Shown here piece after piece: positions 25,553-34,291 of a stretch of DNA of 64,000 bases (positions within the stretch are counted from its first letter, which is position 1; the number at the start of each line of letters is the position of its first letter). Origin of the DNA: Saprospiraceae bacterium (GTDB lineage Bacteria; Bacteroidota; Bacteroidia; Chitinophagales; Saprospiraceae); contig JAIYAP010000035.1 of assembly GCA_027488935.1 (NCBI GenBank), positions 1-64,000 on the forward strand. The letters run 5' to 3'. Below the pieces are notes generated by a model. It was not told the origin of the DNA, made no database searches, and saw only the letters and a list, made by a program, of their open reading frames with translations. The translations under genes were made by a program, and so were the position numbers.

Positions 25553-28477
25553 TTATTTTTTAATAGACTGATAGATAATGCTTTGTAGGCGCGGCCGGTA
25601 ATTTCCCGAAATCAATTTGTTGTTTTCCATGGTCGGATAAGTCCGGTTGGAACAAAAAATGAAGATCAAGTTTTGATCGGGGTCGGCCCAGGCACAAATA
25701 CCCGTAAATCCTGTATGCCCGAACGTATTGGGCCCGGCTTTTTCACTCATATTGCCCGTCGCTTTCGGATCGAGTTCTTTCATATCAAAAGCAATGCCTC
25801 GGCGGGTACTACCGGGATAACGGATCGTCCAGGTATTGACGGTTTCGGGTCGAATATATTGTTTGCCAAAATAAGAACCACCATTCAGAAACAGCTGAAA
25901 AATTTTGGCCAGGTCGTTGGCATTGCTAAACAATCCGGCATGTCCGCTTACGCCTCCCAGCATGGCGGCGCCCATATCATGTACATACCCCTGTATCCGC
26001 TGCTGCCGGAAATACCGGTCTTCTTCGGTCGGAACACATTGGGCACTCAATCCGAGTTGCCAGGGATTGAAGGTTGCGCGCAGTCCCAAGGGTTTATAAA
26101 ACTGCTGTTCGGCGTAATCGTCTAATTTCTGGTTACTCACCCGTTCTATTGTTCGCGCCGTGAGGTATAGTCCGAGGTCGGAGTATTTATAGCCTTTTTC
26201 GCTGCGTAAAGGCGACAAAAAGATTGAATTCCATACCGTATCCACCCAATTATTGTCCATATACATATCGGGTGCTACCGGAATTTGCGAATCTTCATCC
26301 AACTGTCGGTGGTAAATATGGGCATTGGGCAGGCCGTTTTCCAGGGTTTTTTGGTAAAACGGAATCCAGGGCTGCAAACGCGCCTGGTGGGCCAAAATAT
26401 CCCGCAATTTGAGTTTTTCTTTGTTGGTATTTGCCAATTCTGGCAGGTATTTACCGATTTCAGTGTCTAATTTAATTTTTCCGGCATCGTACAATTGCAT
26501 GGCGCACAAGGTGGTGGCGGCTATTTTGGTTACAGAGGCAATATCGTACAAATGGTCGTTGCGCACCGGGGTGATCGGCTCATAGGTAAAATTGCCATAC
26601 GATTTTTGCCAAATTACGCGGTTGTTCCGGGCAACGACAATCTGACAACCGGGTGCTGCGCCTGCCGCGATCATTTCCTGCACCAGCACGTCCATCTGAG
26701 CCAGGGTATCGCTGTTCATGCCTACTGATTCCGGGATATCATAAGCAAGGCGTTTTTCAGGAAATTGGGTGCGAATCCCTTGTCCAAAATAAGCAGATAA
26801 AGACGCACTGATGGGCAATTTACCTTTAAAATCGAGAGCGCCAAACAAGCCTTGGGCAGCCACCCGTTGGGTCATAGGGTCTTCATTGTAGGCTTGAAGC
26901 AATAGTTGCGGATCATTGAAGTACTTCAAACTGTACGGATTGCCAAAAACCGTTAGCACCACCGTATGTTGTTTGCACAATTGCTGAATCAGCAATACCT
27001 CTTCCGTGGTGATGCCAAAATTGTCGGCCGATCTGGAGCGCATTTGATGCAAACTCAGCAAAATGACGTTAAACGGCCGCAATTGTTCAATTAACTGGGC
27101 ATTTCGAAGTGAATCGATGACTTTGGGGGCATTAAAATGCGTCATGGGGGCATAATACCCACACGTTGTTTGAAAAACGGTCTGATTGGTGTCGCCCAAT
27201 GCCAGGGTGGCGAAATTGTAGTGCTCCAAACTGTCAAAACCAACGAGATTTTGGGCATCCCGCACCAGGGTGAGGGCGTTTTCAATCAATTTTCGTTTGA
27301 GCAATTGGGCCTGAGGACGGTTTAAGTCCTGGCGCAGGTTGTTCAAATCTACCCGCTGTGGCTGGGTAAGTCCAAGGCGGTATTTCGCACGCAACACGCG
27401 TTTTACACTCATTTCGAACTCTGTACGTGCATATTCGCCGGTATTGAGGGCATTTTGCACGGCTTTGATGGCAGCACCCACATCGCCGGGCAACAGGATG
27501 ACATCATTGCCGGCCTTCAAGGCTTCTACTTCGGCCAATCCGGGTGCAAAATACTTGGCAACCCCCTGCATTTCCATGGCATCGGTCACAATCAGTCCAT
27601 CGTACCCCATTTTAGTGCGCAAAAGGTCGTAAATGGCTGCCCGGCTTAAAGTTGTCGGCCGGTTTGGACGGTTATCAAGCGCCGGAATATTCAGGTGTGC
27701 GACCATAAAAGAACCGATTCCGCTGCGGGCCATGGCACGAAAAGGATACAATTCGAGGCTGTCGAGGCGTTGCAGGTTGTGTGCAATAACGGGTAAATCC
27801 AAGTGCGAATCGGTATTGGTATCGCCGTGGCCGGGAAAATGCTTTGCACAGGCCATAATGCCTGCCGCCTGCATGCCGCGCATATATTCAATACACTTGG
27901 CCGTCACATTGCTGCGGTCTTCACCAAAGGAGCGGTCATTGATCACCGGATTTTCCGGGTTGTTGTTAATGTCGGCAACCGGGGCAAAATTGAGGTGAAT
28001 ACCCATGCGTTTGCATTGACGGCCCACTTCCGCGCCAAATTCATAAACCAGGTAATTGTCCTGAATGGCGCCGAGCATTAATTGTTTCGGATAGGCAATG
28101 GAGGTTTCTTTCAACCGCATGCCCAGGCCCCATTCGGCATCAATGGATACCATCAGTGGTACGCTGCTGGCGGCCTGACAACGGTTGGTAAGCTCAGCCA
28201 GCATTTCAGGACTGCCCTGAAACAAACAAATGCCACCCACCTGGTAGCGTTTTACCAATCCTTCTACTTCTTGCTCGTATTTTGGACTGCGTTCGTCGGT
28301 TGCCCGGATGGTCATCAGTTGTGCAATGCGGAGGGTGTCCGGCATGCTATTGTACACAGAATCAACCCACGCCGATTCTTTAAAATCTAAGGCATGTGAA
28401 AAGTTATATCGAAAATTTCGATTGGCACTCAACGAAACCAGGGTCGCCACAAGCAGCAGTAAAGCAGAATATCTCAC
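25553..28477 (-). CDS. Fusion of GH3 beta-N-acetylglucosaminidase and beta-lactamase-family serine hydrolase
   Basis: A 974-residue exported protein that starts at a GTG (28477) directly before a signal peptide. The N-terminal half (about 35-370) is a NagZ-type glycoside hydrolase family 3 domain, with KHFPGHGDTNTDSH carrying the catalytic His and VTDAMEMQG the nucleophile Asp. A GH3 C-terminal-like domain covers 370-570. The last 380 residues are a class C beta-lactamase/penicillin-binding-like domain: SVTK as SxxK, YSDLG in place of YxN, and GHTGFTG as the third motif. The combination suggests hydrolysis of peptidoglycan fragments in the periplasm. The substrate of the serine hydrolase half is unknown. 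Confidence 0.9.
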   Translation of the reverse strand: MRYSALLLLVATLVSLSANRNFRYNFSHALDFKESAWVDSVYNSMPDTLRIAQLMTIRATDERSPKYEQEVEGLVKRYQVGGICLFQGSPEMLAELTNRCQAASSVPLMVSIDAEWGLGMRLKETSIAYPKQLMLGAIQDNYLVYEFGAEVGRQCKRMGIHLNFAPVADINNNPENPVINDRSFGEDRSNVTAKCIEYMRGMQAAGIMACAKHFPGHGDTNTDSHLDLPVIAHNLQRLDSLELYPFRAMARSGIGSFMVAHLNIPALDNRPNRPTTLSRAAIYDLLRTKMGYDGLIVTDAMEMQGVAKYFAPGLAEVEALKAGNDVILLPGDVGAAIKAVQNALNTGEYARTEFEMSVKRVLRAKYRLGLTQPQRVDLNNLRQDLNRPQAQLLKRKLIENALTLVRDAQNLVGFDSLEHYNFATLALGDTNQTVFQTTCGYYAPMTHFNAPKVIDSLRNAQLIEQLRPFNVILLSLHQMRSRSADNFGITTEEVLLIQQLCKQHTVVLTVFGNPYSLKYFNDPQLLLQAYNEDPMTQRVAAQGLFGALDFKGKLPISASLSAYFGQGIRTQFPEKRLAYDIPESVGMNSDTLAQMDVLVQEMIAAGAAPGCQIVVARNNRVIWQKSYGNFTYEPITPVRNDHLYDIASVTKIAATTLCAMQLYDAGKIKLDTEIGKYLPELANTNKEKLKLRDILAHQARLQPWIPFYQKTLENGLPNAHIYHRQLDEDSQIPVAPDMYMDNNWVDTVWNSIFLSPLRSEKGYKYSDLGLYLTARTIERVSNQKLDDYAEQQFYKPLGLRATFNPWQLGLSAQCVPTEEDRYFRQQRIQGYVHDMGAAMLGGVSGHAGLFSNANDLAKIFQLFLNGGSYFGKQYIRPETVNTWTIRYPGSTRRGIAFDMKELDPKATGNMSEKAGPNTFGHTGFTGICAWADPDQNLIFIFCSNRTYPTMENNKLISGNYRPRLQSIIYQSIKK

Positions 28478-28629
28478 AGTGATGTTGTATTTTAAAAGCG
28501 GGGTTTGTGCGCAAAGTTCAGAAAAAACGCTTACTCCTGCGCAAAGGATTCAGAAAGGGCATGTAACTTTTATATAAAGCGGGCTTTTATTTTGCTTGGT
28601 TTTGGTTTCTTTGCATAAAAATACATCCA

Positions 28630-29478
28630 ATGCAAACGTATATTCGAGTAGGTGTAGTGCAATGGGAGGCCAAAGTATTTGAGCACTTTGATGCCTTTTG
28701 TAGCGAAATTTTGGGAAATATTCGCGCCTTGAGTGCCTATAAACCCGATTTTATACTGTTTCCCGAATATTTCAGCCTTTGTTTGGCCAATCGAGCCAAT
28801 GCAGGCAACGATTTGCAAATGCTGCATTATGTAGCTTCGTTTTCCGAACGCTTAAAAGGGGCTTTTCAGGAGTGGGCACAGCAATTTCAGGTCAATATTA
28901 TTGCCGGAAGTATGCCTGTGATTGAGCAGGAAGCGCTTTTCAACATCAGTTACCTCTGCCACCGCGATGGTCGTTTGGACCAATACGCGAAGGCCCACTT
29001 GACACCTTTTGAACGGAGTTGGCAACTTACCGCCGGTGATGCGATTGATATTTTTGAAACAGATTGTGGACCTATCGGCATCCTTATTTGTTATGATGTT
29101 GAATTTCCGGAAGCGGCACGCAAGCTCGCTTTGCAAGGCGCCAGACTACTTTTTGTGCCGTTCCAAACCGATACAATCCATGGCAATAATCGGGTTCGTT
29201 TTTGCGCCCAGGCCCGCGCGGTTGAAAATGAATGTTACGTGATTGCCAGTGGTATGGTGGGCAATATGCCGCAATTGCCTTTAATCGAGTTTCAATACGC
29301 ACAATCGGCGGTTTTTGCGCCTGCTGACCACTATTTTCCTGTCAATGGGGTGGTAAACCAGGCCAGTGCAAATATTCCGGGCGCATTTTATGTAGAATTG
29401 GATCAAACGCTGCTTACCCGCCTGCACATCGCAGGAAGCGTACGCACCATCACCGACCGCCGACCATCTTTATATTAA
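28630..29478 (+). CDS. Carbon-nitrogen hydrolase (nitrilase superfamily)
   Basis: A 282-residue amidase-fold enzyme with the full Glu-Lys-Cys triad: Glu in LFPEYFS (near 47), Lys in YAKAHLTPFE (near 121), Cys in LICYDVEFPEAARK (near 156). It hydrolyses an amide or related C-N bond; the substrate is not evident. The stop lies 3 bp before a GNAT acetyltransferase gene. In some bacteria the two domains are a single protein, so they probably act in one pathway. Confidence 0.88.
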   Translation: MQTYIRVGVVQWEAKVFEHFDAFCSEILGNIRALSAYKPDFILFPEYFSLCLANRANAGNDLQMLHYVASFSERLKGAFQEWAQQFQVNIIAGSMPVIEQEALFNISYLCHRDGRLDQYAKAHLTPFERSWQLTAGDAIDIFETDCGPIGILICYDVEFPEAARKLALQGARLLFVPFQTDTIHGNNRVRFCAQARAVENECYVIASGMVGNMPQLPLIEFQYAQSAVFAPADHYFPVNGVVNQASANIPGAFYVELDQTLLTRLHIAGSVRTITDRRPSLY

Positions 29479-29481
29479 AAT

Positions 29482-30072
29482 ATGGAGGATCTTAAAATTC
29501 AGGCGCTCACCGGTGTTGCAGCGCGCGTTTATGCCGAGGACCTGGCCGCACTGCGCATTGCAGTTTTTGCCGAATGGCCTTATTTGTACCAAGGTAGCCT
29601 CGAATACGAGCGGAAATACATTCGCACCTTTTTGAAGGCGCGGGATAGTGTGCTGGTGCTGGCCATGGCGGGTGAAAAAGTAGTGGGCGCTTCTACCGGC
29701 TTGCCTATGTTGCGGGAAACACCCAATATTCGCAAGCCATTTCAAGACCGGGGTGATGATTTATCCCAGATTTTTTACTTTAGCGAGTCTGTTTTGCTGC
29801 CCGAATACCGCGGAAAAGGCATTGGATTGGCCTTTTTTGAACATCGGGAAACCTGGGCGCGTACGCATGGGTACACGCGTGCGGTGTTTTGCGGGGTAGT
29901 GCGTCCAGAAAAACATCCCTTGCGGCCGACTGCTTATGTGCCGTTGGATGCGTTTTGGCGCAAAAGAGGTTTTGAAAAAATGGAAAATGTGCATTGTGCG
30001 ATTTCCTGGCAGGACTTAGACGAACCCCAGGAAACCACAAAACAGTTGGCTTTTTGGCAAAAAATGCTTTAA
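29482..30072 (+). CDS. GNAT family N-acetyltransferase
   Basis: A 196-residue acyltransferase. The acetyl-CoA-binding motif A is LLPEYRGKGIGLAFFEHR (about 101-118), preceded by the beta-4 strand FYFSESV. An LRPTAYVPLDAFWRKRGFEKM segment near 157 is typical of the subgroup joined to nitrilases. The acceptor is unknown. It sits 3 bp after the nitrilase gene and 6 bp before the stop of the convergent beta-helix gene. Confidence 0.85.
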   Translation: MEDLKIQALTGVAARVYAEDLAALRIAVFAEWPYLYQGSLEYERKYIRTFLKARDSVLVLAMAGEKVVGASTGLPMLRETPNIRKPFQDRGDDLSQIFYFSESVLLPEYRGKGIGLAFFEHRETWARTHGYTRAVFCGVVRPEKHPLRPTAYVPLDAFWRKRGFEKMENVHCAISWQDLDEPQETTKQLAFWQKML

Positions 30073-30078
30073 AAAACG

Positions 30079-31578
30079 TTAAAACTCAATTTCATAACAA
30101 CCTGCATCCGGTTGTACGACATCGCGGGTTTTTCCATCTAAGTCTGTCGTAATCCCGCCAATTGGCACAGCGTACCGGTTGGCGATGGATTTGAGGGTAT
30201 CCAAATGGAAGTCGTTTTCATTCAGATCCACAAAAATCACATCCTGATTTGTTGCGTTTAGACAGGGCTTGCAGTTGTCAAAGAAGTCGGGATAAGCATT
30301 GGGTTTGATCAAATCGCGCACCTTTACAATACAATTTTCGAGTTTGTAATTAAATTGCAAAGGGTTATTGATCCGATCTACCAGGGTGATTTGGTCCGTT
30401 CGGCTGCCTGTAAAAATGCAGTTTTTGAACCGGGCGAATAGCGTATTGATCAAAAAATTGGAACACGATTCATCGAGGCAAAGCACGTTGCCCATTTTAA
30501 CCGCCTCTCCATCGACGCCATAACTGGTGGCTGTACAATAATTAAAGGTGTAATTGCCGCCGTATTCCAATTGAATCGAATAGCCGGTATTTTGGTAAAA
30601 AAGGCAGTTTTCGGCGGTAATTTTTGCATGTATGCCAATCAGCCCACTGCTTGCGGTATTATAAATTTGGCTATTTCGGATGGTCAAATCGGCTGCCGAA
30701 TCGACCCGAACACCAATAATAGAGTTGCGGATGATACAGTTTTCGATTTTATGCCCTTTGGTGCCTGCCTGCAACCAGATTCCGGTCCATTGGCCTGCCT
30801 CCTCGTCAAATTCCGGCTCCAGGCGGTCGTCTTCAAAAATGACCGGATTTTCTTTGGTGCCTTCCACGATTAATTTTCCGCTGCCCGCAAATGCGATAAA
30901 GCCATCGTTGTATCGATAGGAGAGTCCGGTTGCCGGGTCGATGGCTTTGGCCAGTCCCCCGTGGGTGTACACGCGCGCACCCGCCGGGATGCGTACGGTG
31001 CATTCGTCAATGACCAGCACACCGTATATTACATAAGGCCGTTTATCGTCCCACACCCATTCGCCGCCATTGCAACCAAAACCGTTGACCGATCCGGCGC
31101 TAAACCGGGAGGGCAGGTACACCGCATTTTGCCCAAATGCTTCCAGGGTTACGGATTGTATGTTGCCATTGGTTTCAAAAATAATGGCTTCATTCAGCAC
31201 AAAAGGGCTGGAACTCGGTGGTTCATTCGGATTGATGGTCACCTCTGCGAACACATACATGCTGTCGTTGGGGGCAATTTCGAGGTTGCTGTGTTCGTCG
31301 CCCGGGAGGCCATCTACGTTGAGGTTAAACCGCGATGCAGCACCTTTTTCAAGGTAAATTTTGGAAATTCGGATGCTGCTTTTGTGGCGGTTGTATATTT
31401 TAAGGATACGCGTCGCGGAGCCGAGGGAAGTAAAAACCGTATCAAAACGCAAGGTATCCGTGCTGAAGGCAAGTTTGTCTTCGGGGTTGGTGGTAAACCG
31501 TTCTTTTTGACAAAAAGAAAACAGGAGGGTAGCGCCCAGCAGCACAAAAAACAAAATCGGGAAATGCTGTTTCATCAT
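30079..31578 (-). CDS. Right-handed beta-helix repeat lipoprotein or secreted protein
   Basis: A 499-residue exported protein. The signal segment ends at Cys23 (SFCQKE). The residue before Cys is Phe, which is unusual for a lipobox, so lipidation is likely but not certain. Residues 35-150 form an Ig/ASPM-like beta domain (DTLRFDTVFTSLGSATRILKI). From about 150 the chain has parallel beta-helix character with repeated Asn and Ile (IENCIIRNSIIGVRV, LTIRNSQIYNT, ITAENCLFYQN), ending in a DLDGKTRD...AGCYE motif. Surface polysaccharide binding or lyase activity is possible, but no catalytic residues are identified. Confidence 0.75.
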   Translation of the reverse strand: MMKQHFPILFFVLLGATLLFSFCQKERFTTNPEDKLAFSTDTLRFDTVFTSLGSATRILKIYNRHKSSIRISKIYLEKGAASRFNLNVDGLPGDEHSNLEIAPNDSMYVFAEVTINPNEPPSSSPFVLNEAIIFETNGNIQSVTLEAFGQNAVYLPSRFSAGSVNGFGCNGGEWVWDDKRPYVIYGVLVIDECTVRIPAGARVYTHGGLAKAIDPATGLSYRYNDGFIAFAGSGKLIVEGTKENPVIFEDDRLEPEFDEEAGQWTGIWLQAGTKGHKIENCIIRNSIIGVRVDSAADLTIRNSQIYNTASSGLIGIHAKITAENCLFYQNTGYSIQLEYGGNYTFNYCTATSYGVDGEAVKMGNVLCLDESCSNFLINTLFARFKNCIFTGSRTDQITLVDRINNPLQFNYKLENCIVKVRDLIKPNAYPDFFDNCKPCLNATNQDVIFVDLNENDFHLDTLKSIANRYAVPIGGITTDLDGKTRDVVQPDAGCYEIEF

Positions 31579-31883
31579 GTTGCAAAAGTAAGCAAGATTA
31601 AAAGTAGATCATTCGGAAATTCCCGTATTTTTGCATGTTGTTAAAAATTATATTTTGCCAGGCAGGCCCTGTAAAGTATAATTTCCTTTCAAAACGGGGC
31701 TGTTTACAAAACTTTAACATCTAATTTTGAAAGCCTTTTAACTTTTTCTTAACGCATTCTTTAACTTTGCATCGGCTTTGCTGAAATGACTTTGCAAAAT
31801 GCAATGCTTGGGCACAAACTGCGGAAAATTTTATTCGGAATTTGTGTTTAAGTGTTTAAGAATCAAATTTTTGTAGCGTAGGC
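31579..31883. other. 305-bp divergent intergenic region with promoter-like boxes
   Basis: It holds no gene. Plus-strand -7 boxes are TATTTTTG (31626-31633) and TAACTTTG (31762-31769), the latter 115 bp before the glycosyltransferase start. A minus-strand box, TACTTTTG (31590-31583), is only 5 bp from the beta-helix gene start, which would leave almost no leader. No -33 element is clear. Confidence 0.45.
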
Positions 31884-32618
31884 ATGTTTGCAGATCCAAA
31901 TGGGATTCCGGTTATTGATGTGATTATACCGGTGTACAATGAAGAAGTTGCTTTACCATTCGTATTGGCGGGCATTCCGAAAGCGTGGGTTAGACAAGTA
32001 ATTGTTTGCAACAATGGTTCGACGGACAAGACGGTGGCAGTGGCGTTAGCGCATGGGGCAATTGTGGTAGATCAACCGTTACGTGGATACGGCAATGCAT
32101 GTTTGGCGGGTATTCAATTTTTGAAAAACCTGCCAGTAACAGAACAACCGGGAATAATCGTTTTTTTAGATGGCGATTATTCAGATTATCCGGAGGAACT
32201 GCCAAATGTGGTGGTGCCTATTTTGAAGGACGGACAAGATTTGGTTATCGGTTCACGCAGCAAAGGCGGGCTGGAACCGGGAGCGATGACCGTGCCACAG
32301 CGATTTGGCAATTGGTTAGCGCCCTTCATGATCCGAATCTTTTTTAAGTATCGTTTTAGTGATTTGGGGCCTTTTCGTGCTATTCGATGGGATAAATTGC
32401 TGGCGATGGACATGCAAGACCGCAATTTTGGTTGGACGGTGGAAATGCAGGTAAAAGCGGCCATTATGCAACTGAAGTGTACCGAGGTTGCCGTAAGGTA
32501 CCGCAAACGCGCAGGGGGCAAAAGCAAAGTATCGGGAACGATCAAAGGTTCTGTACTTGCTGGCTGGAAAATCATTTCGACTATTTTTAAATTAAATAAT
32601 TGGAAACCAACACTTTAA
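31884..32618 (+). CDS. Family 2 glycosyltransferase (DPM1/polyprenyl-phosphate type)
   Basis: A 244-residue GT-A fold transferase: DVIIPVYNEE (about 11-20) at the nucleotide site, NNGSTDKT (about 42-49), and the DGDYSDYPEE metal-binding region (about 94-103). GSRSKGGLEPGAMTVPQRFGNW resembles polyprenyl-phosphate mannosyl/glucosyl transferases. There is no C-terminal membrane anchor. The donor and acceptor sugars are unknown. It lies 56 bp before a processive membrane glycosyltransferase and may be co-transcribed. Confidence 0.85.
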   Translation: MFADPNGIPVIDVIIPVYNEEVALPFVLAGIPKAWVRQVIVCNNGSTDKTVAVALAHGAIVVDQPLRGYGNACLAGIQFLKNLPVTEQPGIIVFLDGDYSDYPEELPNVVVPILKDGQDLVIGSRSKGGLEPGAMTVPQRFGNWLAPFMIRIFFKYRFSDLGPFRAIRWDKLLAMDMQDRNFGWTVEMQVKAAIMQLKCTEVAVRYRKRAGGKSKVSGTIKGSVLAGWKIISTIFKLNNWKPTL

Positions 32619-32674
32619 TCCAAAATTAACAACACGCTTCGGCTCATTCACTGCACTTTCAACTCAAATATTAT

Positions 32675-34222
32675 ATGTACGGTATCCATTCGCTTTTTCA
32701 AGCATTCGAGTATCAGGCTTTTGTAGATTTTGGTTACCTGATGCTCCTTATTTATTTCGTCGCCATGAGCGCAGTAACCATTTACTGCCTCTTGCAATTC
32801 CATTTGCTGTACCTGTACAAACGCTTTCACCGGGAAAATCCGAGCATCGAGTATCGTCAATACGATCAAAACGATGAATCCGTACCTTTTGTGACCGTGC
32901 AGTTGCCCATGTACAACGAAATGTATGTGGCTGAACGCATCATCGACTTTGTTGCAGCACAAGAGTATCCGAAGTCACGCTTCGAAATACACGTACTGGA
33001 TGACTCTACCGACGAAACGGTTGATATCGTTGCCAAAAAGGTAGCAGCCCTCCGTGCCGAAGGGTATAATATCGAACATATCCACCGCGTAAACCGCCAA
33101 GGTTACAAAGCAGGTGCTTTGCAAGAAGCGATGCCGCGTTCCAATGCCGACTTTATCGCGATTTTTGACGCCGACTTCACGCCGCGTCCTGATTTCTTGC
33201 GTACGACCATGCCTTATTTTGAAGATGAAAAAGTGGGCATCGTACAAACGCGTTGGGCACATATCAACGCTGATTACAGTCTTTTGACCCGTTTGCAGGC
33301 ACTTCAATTGAACGTGCACTTTACCGTAGAACAGGCAGGCCGCTCGTATGGCAATTTGTTGCTGCAATTCAACGGTACTGCTGGTTTGTGGCGCAAAAAA
33401 GTAATCAACGAAGCTGGTGGCTGGCAAAGTGATACCCTCACAGAAGACCTTGACCTGAGTTTCCGCGCACAAATTGCCGGTTACAAAATCCAGTATTTGG
33501 AAAAATTGGAAAGTCCTGCCGAATTGCCGGTGGAGATGAATGGCTTGAAAGGTCAGCAGTTCCGCTGGAACAAGGGCGGCGCACAAAATGCCCGCAAATT
33601 GTTGCGCCTTATCTGGAACGAAAGCAATGGCAAACTCAATATGATGCAAAAAGTACACGCTACCAGCCAATTGTTAGCGTATGGTGTGTTCTTGTGGGTG
33701 TTTATCGCTGCCTTGAGCAGTATTCCACTCGCGTTTGCTTTTAGCGAACTGGGTATTTCTACACACTTCCTGTCTTTCTCGGTATTGGGTCTGTTCTCTG
33801 TGGTAGGCATTTCTTACACGGCCAATATTACCGCGGTGTTGCATCGTACTGAACCGGCTACTTTGTGGGAAAAAGTGCGCTTTTTTGGGTTGTTTATCTC
33901 GTTTATGCCAATTTCAATGGGTTTGTCGCTGTACAACGCGATTGCTGTGATTGAAGGCTACCGAGGTAAAGCATCTGGTTTTGTGCGTACCCCAAAATAC
34001 GGCATCAATGGTCAGCAAAAGAGCTTCAAAAGCGCAAGTTATGTCGCGAAGAAAATTTCCTGGGTAACCATTATCGAAGGTGTTATGGCCTTGGTGTTTA
34101 CGACTTCAGCCATTGTAGGTTTGTTGACCGATAATACCGCATTTTTGCTGTTCCACTCCATGTTGGCAGTAGGATTTGGTACCATTTGTTACTATTCCAT
34201 CAAGCATTTGCAAATGCGCTAA
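32675..34222 (+). CDS. Processive membrane glycosyltransferase, cellulose synthase/CslA-like
   Basis: A 515-residue family 2 glycosyltransferase. It has an N-terminal membrane segment (about 20-48), then the catalytic GT-A domain with QLPMYNE, LDDSTDET (first Asp), IFDADFTP (DxD), LTEDLDLS (TED) and QQFRWNKGG (QxxRW). Four C-terminal membrane spans follow (about 325-515). The family makes beta-linked polymers (glucan or mannan) or glycolipids at the inner membrane. The complete D, DxD, TED, QxxRW set implies activity. The upstream 244-residue transferase is probably functionally linked. A strong terminator follows. Confidence 0.9.
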   Translation: MYGIHSLFQAFEYQAFVDFGYLMLLIYFVAMSAVTIYCLLQFHLLYLYKRFHRENPSIEYRQYDQNDESVPFVTVQLPMYNEMYVAERIIDFVAAQEYPKSRFEIHVLDDSTDETVDIVAKKVAALRAEGYNIEHIHRVNRQGYKAGALQEAMPRSNADFIAIFDADFTPRPDFLRTTMPYFEDEKVGIVQTRWAHINADYSLLTRLQALQLNVHFTVEQAGRSYGNLLLQFNGTAGLWRKKVINEAGGWQSDTLTEDLDLSFRAQIAGYKIQYLEKLESPAELPVEMNGLKGQQFRWNKGGAQNARKLLRLIWNESNGKLNMMQKVHATSQLLAYGVFLWVFIAALSSIPLAFAFSELGISTHFLSFSVLGLFSVVGISYTANITAVLHRTEPATLWEKVRFFGLFISFMPISMGLSLYNAIAVIEGYRGKASGFVRTPKYGINGQQKSFKSASYVAKKISWVTIIEGVMALVFTTSAIVGLLTDNTAFLLFHSMLAVGFGTICYYSIKHLQMR

Positions 34223-34247
34223 GGCTTGATTTTTAAGATATTTTTTG

Positions 34248-34291
34248 ACCGCCGCGTTTGGGAGCTTGCTCCTGGACGCGGCGGTTTTTTT
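34248..34291. terminator. Strong terminator after the glycosyltransferase
   Basis: The outer stem is 10 bp of GC-rich DNA (34248-34257 with 34276-34285), and a second short stem GGAGC/GCTCC sits in the loop. A T-run to 34291 follows. The T-run overlaps the stop codon of uvrC on the other strand. Confidence 0.9.

Noticed and set aside
32975-33670. 231-codon frame opposite the processive glycosyltransferase
   Set aside because: A shadow of a strongly supported gene with intact active-site motifs.
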